Notes under the pieces: model-generated
What the model saw: the letters and a program-made list of their open reading frames with translations, nothing else
Database searches by the model: none
What the model was told of the DNA's origin: nothing
Position numbers and translations under genes: made by a program
From: Wurfbainia villosa
Lineage: Eukaryota; Streptophyta; Magnoliopsida; Zingiberales; Zingiberaceae
Direction of reading: 5' to 3'
DNA: 64,000 nt
NCBI GenBank assembly: GCA_025175895.1
Contig: CM045997.1
Location: 109,884,434-109,948,433, forward strand
Shown here: positions 12,348 through 23,828 of the stretch, piece by piece
Layout: every line of letters begins with the position of its first letter
Position numbering within the stretch: the stretch's first letter is position 1

Positions 12348-12589
12348 TCCCCACGGGGATGGCGCGATGGTAAGGGCAGGGTGTTGCTTGCAGAATAGGT
12401 TGGGTTCGATGCTGGATGAGGGGTCTAAAATCCCTCCTGGTTTCAGATGGACCCCTCCTTGCCCTGCCACTGTGTCAAGGAACTTTGCCCCCCCCCCCCC
12501 CCCCGCCCCGCAATTTACCTCCCTCTCGCCAGTGCCCTGGGACGGGTGGCAGGGGGCTACTAGTTGGGTAGATTCTCAACTTTTGCAGA
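12348..12589 (+). mobile_element. tRNA-derived SINE, 242 bp
   Basis: The 5' end looks like a tRNA-type RNA polymerase III promoter: an A-box-like segment tggcgcgatggtaagg (12360-12375) and a B-box-like segment ggttcgatgct (12403-12413), 27 bp apart. The body includes an unbroken run of 17 C (12488-12504). The 3' end is gcagaa, with no poly(A). The element is bounded by perfect 19-bp duplications. The homologous region of element E (about 30775-30800) has the surrounding sequence without it, so this is a real insertion. I do not recognise the family with certainty; the ending and box layout recall plant Au-like SINEs. An open frame through it is a by-product. Confidence 0.9.
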
Positions 12590-12608
12590 ATGATCATGGA
12601 ATATATTG
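12590..12608 (+). repeat. Right target-site duplication of SINE
   Basis: Exact copy of 12329-12347. Confidence 0.95.
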
Positions 12609-13104
12609 ATTTTTATAATTTAAAAATATTTATCAATGATACATAATGTCATAACATAACAAAAATAACCTAAGTATTAGTTGTGACATTAATCAATCTA
12701 AGTACTATCATGACATTTTAAATAATCATATGAAACATGATGTCATGACATGGTATATGACAATCAAAGCATGATAAATTTTAGAATATCAAGGTATAAA
12801 AATACCTAATCTTAAATAAAATTGTCATTTCCTATCAAATACCACTTTGACATAATGATAACCCAACTCCCATGAGTGTGTCAAACCCCAATTTGGCACA
12901 TTCTTGGCTTTAACCTATTTGCTCCAATTATGATAAAATTTTCAAACTTCATTATTCCAATTGACACATCCTAAAATCTTTTAGTATCATAATCTAAATT
13001 CATTTTTATAGTAGCAATATACCTCGAAAATGTTCTAAGTGTCAACTTCACTATGATTAGGTTAGCTACCTTTCCATTTTAAGTTAACATACCCTAAATC
13101 TGAA

Positions 13105-14751
13105 TCACTCTCTTAGGAACCCAATACCTATTGGAGCTCCTTGGGGTTACTAGGTATTTACTAAAGATGACTTCCCTAGATACCTTCCTAATGACTCTCC
13201 TACGCTTATTAGAAGCCTTATCCATTGTGGTCTCATTAAGGTTAGCCCTAGGGATAACTTCCCTTGTAATCTTTTTAGTGACTCTAGACTTTTTCGAAGC
13301 CTTAGTCCCTTGACTTTTGTCAAAGTTAACTCTAGGGATAACTTCCCTTGTAACTTTGATATTCCTAGACCTAGGACTAGTTCCATAACTAAATGGAACA
13401 CTATGGTAGTTTGCATGTTTCCCTTGGAATTAGGTTTGTAACCCAAACTTTTCTTGTCCTTAGGTGCCTCTTGCCTACAAACCCCTATATTTTGCCTATT
13501 TGACCCATTAACTGAATTTTTCATCTTTCCAAGGGTCTTTTCCAATTTATCAAGTCTTGACCTCAAGACTTAATTTTCTTACTCTAATGCCTCAAATTTT
13601 GAATTTTTGTTATTTCTTTGGACTTTATTTTTCCTAGACATGTGTCTATCCTTTTTAGGGTTAATACCTAAATTGTTGTTATCCTTAGGTAGAGTTGGTC
13701 TTGAAGTAATAACTCTAGAGTTATCCTTAGGCCTATATTCATGATGTTTAGCACCTAAACAATAAGTCTTACTGCTAGCATACTTTTTATGATGAACAAT
13801 TGCAAGTAAATTATTAAATGATACATTACTAGCATGCTTCTTATCATTAATAATTAAAATTGTATTATTAAATGTTATCTTAGGCTTTGCCTTAGGTGCT
13901 CACCTTACAGTCGAGCTCTCTACCTTGTCCTTCCTAGGATGAGTCCCCTTTGGACATTGGCTTCAGTAGTGTCCCTTTTGATTGCACCGTAAACATATAA
14001 TATGTTCCTTGCCTTTGCGTATTGGGACTCGGGCCTCCTTGACCTTCTCTTTGGCCTTGGGTGCTACTCGAACCTTTTTCTTAATTATTTTTGGACACTT
14101 GTTCTTATAGTGCTCTTGTTCCCTACACTCAAAGCAAATTATATGACTTTTATCTTTAAGAATTGCATTTCAGTTACCTTCTTAGATGGTAGGAGAATCT
14201 TGAATTTATTCTTCATTGGCTCCGGAGGTTGATGTCTCCTCTTGTTCTTGCTCCATTGTTGAAGATCTAACCTCCCCCTCAATCCTAGAGGTGGAGACTT
14301 CTTCAACTTTGTCCGACTCAGATGTTGAACACCTATCAACTTCCAAATCATCAAACTTTTGAGATGATGAACTTGATTCCTTGGACTCCTCCTTATCGTC
14401 TTGGGTATGTGAAGACTTCTCATGGAGCTCGATTAATTTGCTCCATAACTCTTTAGCATCGTAGAATTCTCCTAGGGTATATAATAACTCCTTTGGTACT
14501 GAACTAGCCAATATTATTGCTACCTTTTCATCTGTCTTGAACTTTTGAATTTTCTCATCGGTCCACTTCTTCTTCTTGAGAATTCTCCCTTTCTTATCCA
14601 TCGGGGGTTCAAAACCTTCCATCAAGACAATCCAATTTTCAATATCATTCATTATAAAATATTCCATCCTACCTTTCCAATATGCGGAATCTTTGCCGTT
14701 GAAGGAAGGTGGAATTTGTGTGTTGTAGCCCAATCCATCTTTGAACTCCAT
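13105..14751 (-). pseudogene. Element D gag-like protein gene, interrupted
   Basis: The start is M-E-F-K-D-G-L-G-Y-N-T-Q-I-P-P-S-F-N-G, then W-K-G-R-M-E-Y-F and E-L-W-S-K-L-I-E-L-H-E-K, which is Sirevirus-type gag. An acidic Ser/Glu stretch follows. Two CCHC knuckles follow: C-F-E-C-R-E-Q-E-H-Y-K-N-K-C (about 14100-14150) and C-L-R-C-N-Q-K-G-H-Y-stop-S-Q-C (about 13945-13990). The stop in the second knuckle (TGA, plus 13963-13965) sits where Trp is usual. A frame change occurs near 14210. The C-terminal part includes a short coiled-coil-like segment near 13500-13566 and a W-V-P-type end near 13110. It probably made a particle protein that packaged its own RNA and relied on pol supplied in trans. 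Confidence 0.85.
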
Positions 14752-14826
14752 TGATCTTGATGATTCCTCTAGTGCATGCCCTTGTGGTGGTGAGTCCTTA
14801 AAGAGCGGTCTCGCATTGATTCCAAT

Positions 14827-16367
14827 TGTTAGGACTTTGATGACGCGCTAGAGGGGGGTGAATAACATTTTTCAATTTCCTTCACGTTCGTATCAATCGT
14901 GCTTGTCTACAATAATGTTAGTGCAGTGGAATACAAAATACACAATAGAAATAAACACAAAGATAAACACAAGAACTACACGCGATTTTACATAGTTCGG
15001 GACTCTAGTTCCTACTCCACGACCATGATCTAGAGTGAGCTCTAGTGATGCACCACCACTAATATCTTCTCCTTCTCGGAAACAATCTAGAGGTGGAGAA
15101 ACCTCTTACAAGAGCTTACAATATAAATAAAACAACCAAAATACAAGATACAAAAGCAAATGAAGTACAAATGCAAAGAACACTTTACAAAGAAGAGCTT
15201 TTGGTTGTTTGATGATTTGGTTGCTTTGAGATACCTTGAAAGACTGAAAAGCATCAACTATTCCCCTTCAAGAGCTTAAAGAACCGGTAGCTTCTTCCTC
15301 CACCATGATCTTCTTTTAAAGCATATACTCGAGTTGATTTTCTACCTAGCAGTCGATTGACCTTACCCACTAGTCGACTGCCCACTTTACTGTCATCTCA
15401 CAACGGACTAATTCATGTCAGAAATTATCCGATCAGTCGACTATCCTGATCCAATAGTCGATTGCTATAGCCATCAGTTGACTCAGAAATATTCTTTGCT
15501 CTGTCCACTTAAGGTCAGTCGACTGTTAAACCCTAGCAGTCGACTGCTAGTGGTCAGTTGACTGCCAGAGCACCAGTCAGTAGTCGAGTTGTAGTTGACT
15601 ACTCAATCAATCGATTGGGTCATAATCTCAGTCGACTGCTCGAGTTTTCTGAGCCCTTCGAGTGTCGAGCACTCGACCAGTCAACTGATCAATATCACAA
15701 GTTGACTGGTAAACCTCAAAACTGAGATTTAACCCCAAGTATGATTCTCTCATACTTTCCACTCACCCTTAGCCTATACTTAAGCCTTCAAGTCACTTCC
15801 ATCAACTTCATGCCTTTGGTTTAAGTCCACGACTCTTACCCTTGCGCTAGCCTTCAAGTGCTTCCATCGACTTTGTCATGCTACCGGGTCTACCTTTGCC
15901 AAAAGGTTGCGCCTTTTGGACTTACGCTGCCAAGACTACACACTTAAACTTACACGACTAAGACTACACCCTTGGACTTTCCTTTGCCAACTATCCATAC
16001 TTGAATTTTTGCCACTAAGACTACATACTTGGACTTACATGACCAAAACTACACTCTTGGACTTTCCTTTGCCAAGTATCCATACTTGGACTTTCCATTG
16101 TCAAGTATCTATACTTAGATTTCTCTTTGCTAAGTCTCCAAACTTAGACTTCCACTCGAGTCTTACTCGAGCTTGGTCAACCTTGACCTAAGGTTGATTT
16201 CTCCAATAATCTCCTCCTAACAATCTCCCTCATATGACCTTAGATATCCAAACCATCTACTAGTCATATGATCATTCATATTGTCAAGCGTATTGCCAAA
16301 CATCAAAATACTACTCAAGTCTCACTCAAGCTTGGTCAACATTGACCCGAGGTCGATTGCACCAACA
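14827..16367 (-). repeat. 5' LTR of element D
   Basis: It matches 9511-11039. The adjoining PBS on its inner side is eroded (the minus strand near 14814-14826 only loosely resembles attggtatcag). Palindrome-rich U3 lies at about 15350-15720, and CTTGGACTT words at about 15910-16150. Confidence 0.92.
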
Positions 16368-16372
16368 ACATC

Positions 16373-16899
16373 AAAATGAGAAGGATGATAGAACATCTTC
16401 CCATCCTTCTATCCATCATCTTTTTTCCATTTAAATTTCTAAAAATCCCCCACATGAATGGAAAATAGTATGTGATAGGTTTCAATAGTTAAGTTCAATA
16501 TAGGATAGGTAAGTTTTACTCTTTGAACCTTCCCTTGTGAGAATATATTTGCTTGTTGGCTGATTAGTAGATGTGATGTCTTTGAACTATTCGACCATTC
16601 ATGCAAGTATTAACACATGTCACACATGACTTACCCTGATGTAGTTCAGTTCTCATGAGTGTGTTCATTCTTAGCCCTAAACACACCTGATTTTATGAGA
16701 AGATTTAAGAATAATACCTCCAATTCTCTTTGAAGCGACCTCACTTTTTTCTCACATAGGTGATTTCTTAAGAGTATTCCATATTACTCTACAAGATCTT
16801 TAAAAGTTGTATGCTCATCCTTCAATCTTACATTGTTTCATTAGGTTATGCCTTCGTAGTGATCATACATAGTTGGTGTAGTTAGTTTGACCCTTGAAT
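16373..16899 (-). other. 3' noncoding part of element F
   Basis: No gene is supported. A minus-strand polypurine-like tract lies at about 16442-16453, just inside the proposed start of the 3' LTR. The bases 16368-16372 (acatc) are the right target duplication of D. Confidence 0.55.
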
Positions 16900-17575
16900 T
16901 TAGTTCTTGGGATCTCCAATCTGCATAGGTTGGGCTTCCTTTGCACCAACATTTCCTATTGACATTAACCCCATCCTCCGTGATGAGGTTGCAACTAACT
17001 CTCGACTTAATTCTTTAGTTTGCAAATCCGTTAAATTATCTTTTGACTTTATACAATCAATAGTGATAATTCCCATTGAGAGTAATTGTTTAATGATGTT
17101 ATGTTTACGACATATATGTCTAGACATACCATTATACAGATGATTCTATCCTCGACCAATCGTTGACCACAATGTATGCAGATTGCCGACACAGGTTTGG
17201 CCATCTCATAATATCTTTTAAGAATTGACATAATCATTCAGCCTCTTCATCACACTTGTTAAGGGCTACAAACTCAGACTCTATTATGGATCTTATTATT
17301 ATGGTTTGTTTAGAAGGTTTCCATGATATGACTGCTCCTCCTAATGTGAATAAACATCCACTTGTAGACTTCGAGTCTTTCACTTCAGATATCCAGTTAG
17401 CATCGTTGTATCCTTCGATCACAGATGGATATCTTATATAGTGCAATCCATGATTACAAGTATAACATAGATACCTCAGTACTCTAGTTATCCCTTTCCA
17501 GTGTTCAATACTATGATTACTCGTGAATCGGCTCAACCTACTTACGCATAGGCTAAGTCTGATCGTGTACAACTC
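16900..17575 (-). pseudogene. Element F RNase H domain
   Basis: The minus strand shows the copia RNase H signature: A-N-W-I-S-E-V-K-D-S-K-S-T-S-G-C-L-F-T-L, then I-S-W-K-P-S-K-Q-T and E-S-E-F-V-A-L. A terminal segment with R-K-H-N-I-I and D-L-Q-T-K-E-L-S-R-E-L corresponds to the usual D-P-L-T-K-G-L end. The domain degrades the RNA strand during reverse transcription. The two parts (17572-17234 and 17127-16900) are in different frames, so the gene is broken. It lies directly downstream of the RT part. Confidence 0.9.
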
Positions 17576-18948
17576 ATCAAGTATATCAGACTTACAATTA
17601 CTCTAGAGTACTATACCTGAGAGATACCCACTCCTTGATTTCTCGATAGATGTTGGCTTACATTTATTGGAGTTTAAACCAACATAGTGTCTTCTTTATT
17701 AAATTTTTCAAAAATCTTATTCACATAATGGAACTGACATAAAACAAGTTCTAAGAATTTTAATTCCTATTATTAAATCATCAAGACTCATGTCTTTCAT
17801 ATTGAATCTTGAATTCAATATTCCCTTAGTAGATTTAATTATTTTATCATTGTTTCCAACGATAAGTATGTCATCTATATAAAGACATAAGATGACTAAG
17901 TCATCTTCTATGCTTTTATTGTAGATACATTTATCACTCTCATTATTTTAAATTCATTGTCTGGCATGACATTATCAAATTTTTTATGGCATTGCTTTGG
18001 AGCTTGTTTTAAGTCATATAACAACTTGATCAATCTACATACCTTATTTTCCTGTCCTGGAGTATAAAATCCTTCAGGTTTCTCCATGTAGATTTCTTTT
18101 TCTAAATCCCCATTTAGAAAAGTAGTCTTTACATCCATTTGATGTACTTTCAAATTCTAAAAAGTGACAATCGCTAGTAACACCCTAATGGAGGTTATCC
18201 TTGATACCAAAGCATGTGTATTGAAATAGTCTAGACCTTCACATTATCGATAACCCTTAATTACCAATCTAGCCTTGCACTTTTTTATGGTGCAATCTAA
18301 TTTTATTTTTCTCTTGAAAATCCACTTGCAGCCTAATGCCTTACTTCCGAAAGGAAGATCCACTAGCACACAACTATAACTTTACAAGATTGAAGTAATA
18401 TCAAATGTAATTACTTCCTTTTATTGAGGTACATCAGACGAGCTTACGACTTCTAAGTAACTTTGAAGATCACTTTCCAACATAAAAGTGATAAAATCCA
18501 ATCCAAAAGATTTCTCCATTTGAGCTCTCTTACTTCGTCTGATCTCACCCTCAATTGGTTCACCATCTCCTTCTTCCTCTTGTGTTTCATATATCCATTT
18601 TGAAGAGCTAGCATTCTCTCGAGTCGTATATGAGAATGCATGCTCGAAGAATGAGACATTTCTCGATTTAATAATGTTCTTATGTATCTTTCGAATTTGA
18701 GATTCATATACAAGAAACCTATAGACACTGTTGTTAAGTGCATATATGATAAATATGCAGCCAATTGTTTTTTGTCCTATTTTAATTCTTTTTGGATTAG
18801 GAATCGACATTTTTGCAAGACACCTCCACAGTTGCACATATTTGTTAGATGACTTTCTACCATTCCATAATTTGTATGGGCTTTCCTCCGCATTTTTTCA
18901 AGGTACTATAAGGTAATTAGATGTTAGCATAGCTCCCCCCCAGATTAT
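17576..18948 (-). pseudogene. Element F integrase C-terminus and reverse transcriptase
   Basis: From 18948 leftward: an integrase C-terminal segment with P-Y-K-L-W-N-G-R-K and C-L-A-K-M-S-I-P-N-P-K-R-I-K-I-G; a linker with E-I-R-R-S-K-R-A; RT segments with M-D-V-K-T-T-F-L-N-G-D-L and L-Y-D-L-K-Q-A-P; and the catalytic Y-I-D-D at plus 17870-17881. The region between about 18150 and 18420 is badly frame-shifted. Stops and frame changes rule out function. The upstream integrase core is absent at the junction with N1. Confidence 0.88.
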
Positions 18949-21204
18949 TATAGGGATCGATTTGACATTTGCTAGAGGGGGTGAATAGGATTTTGATTTT
19001 ATGCTTCGATCTTGTTCGTCTACAATAGTTGTTAGCACAATGGAATACAAAATACGAATAACAACAAACACATGCAATATACATGATATAACATGGTTCG
19101 GAACCCTAGTTTCTACTCTACGACCGAGCTCTCATCGAGGTCTAGTGATGCACACCACCACTATGAATTCTCCTTCTCGGAATAACATTAGAGGTGAAGA
19201 AACTTCTTACAATGGAGTTAATACAAGAATAAGCAATCAAATACAAAGTAAATAAATGAAATGAAATTACAACACTTTACAAGTGAGCTGTTAAATGCTT
19301 GATCTTTTGGTTTCTTTAAGATGCTTGGAAGGACTGGAATGCAACAACAAATCCCCTTCAAGAACTCCAAGAACCGGCTCACTGAAATCCTCCATGAAAC
19401 CTCCTCTTTTATAACCTGCTCGAGCAGAATTTTCATCTAGCAGTCGATTGTCAAAAGGCACCAGTCGATTGTGTTAGTACCTATAAGATCCATATATCTC
19501 CACAATGGTATGATATTATCCATTTTGGGCCCAATCCCTCATAGTTTTGTTTTTGGGCTTTACCCAAAAGGCCTCATTCCAATGGAGATATCTTTTCATC
19601 TTATAAGCACATGATCTTTTCCATATCTTACCAATGTGAGACTTTGATTGTATTCCTAATACTCCAACAATCCCCCTCAAACGAAGGATCGCATTAACCC
19701 TCCCCCCTCAAGCATATCCGTCCTCGAAGGACATCCTCTGCTTGATGTCCGATCCTCAACCCACCAGGATTTTCTGCCAACTGTCTGGTCCTCCTAACCC
19801 AGCTGGACTTCCTGCCAATTGTCCATCCCTTCTGGCCCAACTAAACTTTCTGCCAATTGTTCGGTCCTCCCGACCCAACTTGACTTCTTGTCTGGTGGTT
19901 GGTTCTCTTGATATGGACATGAGAGCTCAACTTCCTTCGTTCGAGATTCATGGCTTGACATGGACCATGACTCTGATACCAATTGTTAGTGCCTAAAAGA
20001 TTCATATATCTCCACAATGATATGATATTATCCACTTTGGGCCTAATCCCTCATGGTTTTGTTTTTGGGCTTTACCCAAAAGACCTCATTCCAATGGAGA
20101 TATCTTTTCATCTTATAAGCACATGATCTTTTCTTTATCTTACAGTGTAGGACTTTGATTGTATTCCCAATACTCCAACAGATTGCTCGCCTATCTGTCG
20201 TCTTATAATGGACTAATCTAAGTTGGATTCTGCCCAATGTATACTTGAGCAGTCAACTGCCTTTACTAGTAATCGACTACTAAGGCCTCAATCGACTGTC
20301 CAGTCGACTACCAGAGCTTTTATGCTCGTGTACACTACCACTAGTCGACTGCCCATTATTGGCAGTCGACTGTAGTGGACCAGTCAACTGGTATAACACA
20401 CCAATCTACTACCAAGGCATAGCAAGTAGTCAAGCCTCAGTCAACTAGGTCATAACTCCAGTCGATTGATTGAGTCAACTAGGCCTCTCAAGTGTTGAAT
20501 ACTCGACCAATCGACTGGTAAACTTCAAAGTGAGGCTTAACCCAAGTATGATTCTCTCATACTTGATCGACCACCCTTAGCCTATACCTATGTCTTCTAG
20601 CCACCTCCATCATCCTCACTCCCCGGGGTCCATTCAAGTCCTCCATGACTCCTTCACCCTTCACATTAGCCTTCATGTGCTTCCATCTGCTATGTCATGC
20701 TAACCGGGTTTCCTTTGGCAGGGATCATTTGAACTTATGTTGTCAAGACTACATGCTTGGACTTTATGCTGCCAAAATCTCGCCCTTGACATTCTTTGCC
20801 AAGTATCCATACTTGGACTTTCAATGCCAAGACTACACACTTGAACTTACGTGATCAAGACTACACCCTTGGACTTTCCATTTTCTATGTATCCAAACTT
20901 GGACTTCTCCATTGCCAAGAATTTGATCTTAGACTTTCCTTTTCCAAGTATCCATACTTGAAATTTTCTATACCAAGACCATTCTTAGACTTTCCCTTGC
21001 CAAGTCTCCAAACTTGGAGTCTGGTCAACCTTGACCTAAGGTTTGATTGCTTCAAAAATCTCCCTCAAATAATCTCCCCCATATGACTTTGGATATTCCA
21101 ATCATCTACTAGTTGTATGGTCAAATCATATCCAACCGTATTGACAAACATCAAAACACTACTCGAGTCTAGTCAACATTGACTTGGGGCCTATTGCACC
21201 AACA
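18949..21204 (-). repeat. 3' LTR of N1, containing TRIM T2
   Basis: The left end reads gctagagggggtgaatagg after an eroded tatagggatcg terminus. The right end is attgcaccaaca at 21204, followed by the minus-strand polypurine run acctctccctttttgatg. Palindromes of the GTCGACTG type cluster between 20240 and 20520, and cttggactt words between 20750 and 21015. Confidence 0.85.
19472..20180 (-). mobile_element. Complete TRIM element T2
   Basis: It is 709 bp with LTRs of 198 bp (19472-19669) and 197 bp (19984-20180), ends TGTTAGTG/CCAACA, a minus-strand tRNA-Met-type PBS (tggtatcagagtcatgg, about 19966-19982) and a polypurine tract (minus gagggggat, about 19670-19680). The perfect 5-bp target duplication gattg lies at 19467-19471 and 20181-20185. 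The homologous LTR of E at about 28265-28300 shows the uninterrupted site. There is no coding capacity. The LTRs differ by only a modest number of bases, so the insertion is younger than N1. Confidence 0.95.
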
Positions 21205-22386
21205 ACCTCTCCCTTTTTGATGTTTGACAATATGTTTAAGTTAGACTAACCAATAAGCCCAACTTACCTCTTCTTATGTCAAAGCATAATGAAAGTTTTC
21301 CTAACTTAAACCTTCACTTCTCCCCCTTTGGCATACATAAAAAAAAAAACCACCAAGGGTTTTCAATATCTCATCTCCCAATGAGATCTCTTATTCTCTC
21401 CTTTGATCCAAAATCATCTAGGATGCCTTCGCTCTTCATAGTAATAAGACTCATATCACTAAATGAGAGACAATCCCTCATTCTCTCCCTTTGGAAGAAA
21501 AATTTTATCCATCATACCAAGATGAATAATCTCCCCCTAAAGGCTTACTCTCCCTTGACCATTGCACCAATAATATCCTTGGAGAGTTCCTAAACCTATA
21601 TGAAATCTAAACAATCAAAAATAAGGGTAAAAGTTTAAACTTGAACTTAACTTCCCTTAAAATTTGATACTCCACCCTAAACAATTATTCTAATCATTTT
21701 CAATGATTATTTCACCCTTCCAATGCTTTCCAAAGCATATCCTAGGATTAGGAGACATTTAGGGTAGCTAGGGGTGTTGATAACTAGCTAAATAAATCTT
21801 GTTCAGCTAATATCAGACACCGTAGTCGACTGAAATAAAAAATCAATCGACTACACCGCCACCAGTCAAATGGCTAACCTAGCAATCGATTGGTATATGC
21901 AAAATGCAGAAAATAGTTTTCAGAATCTAATTTTAGAAATTCATAAGTAATTATACATAATTTGAAAAATTATAAAATTTCATACGTATATTACTTACTT
22001 GACATACAATGGATGAATAATAGTTTTATAATAAAATACCCATTATTTTAAGGGATTGATACAAAGATCAAAAGCATTGATAACTTCAATGTTTTTGTCT
22101 AACTTTGTGTCAATCTTCTCAATGGTGATTGTTATCAAAAGATAAAATTCACCAAGGTTTTTTAAAATGATTTTAAAACCTTATTTTAAACCATGGTCTA
22201 TGGGCTTGATGTACATAACTTGTACATTAGCTTTCCTCATGATTCCTCCATGTTATATTATGAGTTTGAGTCCATCTAGATACAACATCTATGCATCTTG
22301 AACTTAACTCATTTTTCTAACATCTCACATGTGTCTAGGTGTATCAATATACACACATGTCTTCCTAAGATTTTGTGAGATGTGGA
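21205..22386 (-). other. Noncoding 3' interior of N1
   Basis: It matches the 3' interiors of D and E. Polypurine-like runs on the minus strand lie at 21205-21220, 21313-21325 and 21528-21540. No gene is present. Confidence 0.75.
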
Positions 22387-22744
22387 TTAGGTCGAGTGAT
22401 TCATTGCTTCTTTCAAATTGTTAAAAGAATGACATCATAAATTTTACTTCTACACAAATTTCAAACTTATGTTTCAGATCAATTTGGAGTGTCGGTATGC
22501 TTTGAATGTTAATTAGTCTACACAACAAATCATAGTTAACATGTCCTAGTCTACTATATCACAACACAGAAGACTCAAGCATATAAGCAAAAGAACTTTC
22601 ATTTTTATTCATTTTGGGGCTAATGACCATTATACTAAGCTTAAATAGCCCATCATTTTCATAACCCTTCCTCATAAACATTCCACTCTTAGATAGAACA
22701 ACTTTATCCACTTCAAAAACTATTCCAAACCCATGCTTGCTTAA
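22387..22744 (-). pseudogene. Element F GAG-pre-integrase fragment
   Basis: The minus strand reads S-K-H-G-F-G-I-V-F-E-V-D-K-V-V-L-S-K and G-M-F-M-R-K-G-Y, then a degraded R-L-G-H-V-N-Y-D and C-V-E. This is the zinc-binding domain upstream of integrase in copia pol. It continues directly from the protease frame once S1 and one target duplication are removed. Stops interrupt it. Confidence 0.85.
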
Positions 22745-22749
22745 CAGAG
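22745..22749 (+). repeat. Left target-site duplication of S1
   Basis: cagag, paired with tagag at 23829-23833 (4 of 5 bases match). Confidence 0.75.
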
Positions 22750-23828
22750 TGTTAGTGCAATAGGCCCCGGGTCATTGTTGACCAAACTCGAGTGGGACTC
22801 GAGTAGTGTTTTGATGTTTGACAATAGGTTGAAAATGGATTTGACGATTGGTTGACTATATGGGTTTGACCATATATTGACCATATGACTAGTGAATGAT
22901 TAGAATTTCCGAAGTAATATGGGAGAAATTATTTGGGGAGATTGTTGGACCAATCAACCTCGAAAGTCCAAGAATGTTCTTGGCAATTGAGAAGTCCAAG
23001 TTTGGATACTTGACAAGAAAAGTCCAAGTAATGAGTACTTGGCAATTGAAAAAGTCCAAGCATGGTCTTGGCATGTGAAAATTCAAGTATGGTCTTGGTA
23101 ATTGGAAAGTCCAAGAATTGTCTTGGCAATTGAAAGTCCAAGTCATGGGTACTTGGCAATTGGAAAGTCCAAAGGTAAAGTATTGGCAGCATAAGTCCAA
23201 GTGTGTAGTCTTAGCGGCGTAAAGTCTAAGTGAACTTTGGTAATGGGAAAGTCCAAGGGTGAGGTTTTGGTAGCGTAAAGTCCGAGCATGTAGTCTTGGC
23301 GACATAAGTCCAAATGGACCTTGGCAAAGAACTCGGTCAGCATGACATAGCCGATGGAAGCACCTGAAGGCTAGGCGAAGGATGAACGAGTCGTGAAAGA
23401 CTCGGATGGATCCTGATGGTGTGAGGCTAATGGAGGTGGCTAGAAGGCTTAGGTATAGGCTAAGAGTGGTCGATCAAGTATGAGAGGATCATACTTGGGT
23501 TAAACCTCATCTTTGAGATTTACTAATCGACTGGGGTTATGGACCAGTCGATTGACCAAGTGTTCAACACTCGAGAGCTCAGTTGATCGTAGCAGTCGAC
23601 TGAGATTATGACCAGTCGACTGGTAAGTAGTTGACTGCATCTCGATTGTTGTTGTATCACCGGCAGTCGACTGACCTTGAGAAGTCGACTACCATGTATG
23701 AGAAGTCGACTGATCATAAGTGGCCAAAGCACAGAAGCTCTGGTAGTCAACTGGCGATTCACCCCCTCTAGCGAGTGGAAGCGAAACATGCTATTCACCC
23801 CCTCTAGCGTGACGTCCTATCCCCAACA
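22750..23828 (+). mobile_element. Solo LTR S1 (internally deleted)
   Basis: It starts TGTTAGTGCAATAGGCC and ends ctctagcgtgacgtc followed by CCCCAACA, 1,079 bp, in plus orientation. The family LTR is about 1.5 kb; the R/U5 middle (primer-proximal section) is missing, and the end motif attcaccccctctagcg is present twice (about 23757 and 23794). The flanks carry near-identical 5-bp duplications. The F frame is restored by removing it, which shows the insertion and LTR-LTR recombination were simple events. Confidence 0.85.

Larger units (their letters stand above)
11040..13104 (-). other. Noncoding 3' interior of element D
   Basis: This is AT-rich and lacks supported open frames. Minus-strand polypurine-like runs occur at 11040-11055, near 11156 and near 11292, the last beside the sequence of aacatcc. 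Comparable runs occur at homologous positions in E, N1, N2 and Y. A SINE occupies 12348-12589. The homologous stretch in E lacks the SINE. Confidence 0.7.
9511..16367 (-). mobile_element. Complete gag-only LTR retrotransposon D (Sirevirus-related, TR-GAG type)
   Basis: The element is 6,857 bp with LTRs of 1,529 bp (9511-11039) and 1,541 bp (14827-16367), both bounded by TGTTAGG-type and CAACA/CAATA-type ends. It is flanked by a perfect 5-bp target duplication, acatc (9506-9510 and 16368-16372). The 3.8-kb interior codes only for a gag-like protein (14751-13105). No protease, integrase or RT is visible. The other 2 kb is AT-rich and carries polypurine-like runs on the minus strand. It must have been mobilised by another element's enzymes. 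A SINE (12348-12589) sits inside it. Confidence 0.9.
18949..22386 (-). mobile_element. Truncated gag-only family element N1
   Basis: It has a 3' LTR (about 18949-21204; 1,542 bp once TRIM T2 and its duplicated base set are removed, close to the LTRs of D) and 1.2 kb of the non-coding interior. The gag region and 5' LTR are gone. The right edge joins the GAG-pre-integrase frame of F at about 22386. Since F also lacks its integrase core here, a deletion spanning the right part of N1 and part of F is the simplest account. Confidence 0.8.

Noticed and set aside
12360..12413. A functional tRNA gene
   Set aside because: Only box-like segments are present. No acceptor stem or anticodon arm can be drawn; it is the head of a SINE.
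22889..23343. Open frames with repeated T-W-T-F, L-D-F-P and L-G-L words (also at 6483, 10578, 15907, 20796, 25333, 27500, 44072 and 49510)
   Set aside because: They are translations of the CTTGGACTT word arrays in LTRs, occur in several overlapping frames and both strands, and have no conserved protein family.
18949..23828. A single element with LTRs in inverted orientation
   Set aside because: The left LTR is minus and the right one plus. F coding sequence lies between them (22387-22744), and the right one has its own target duplication. They are two independent insertions.
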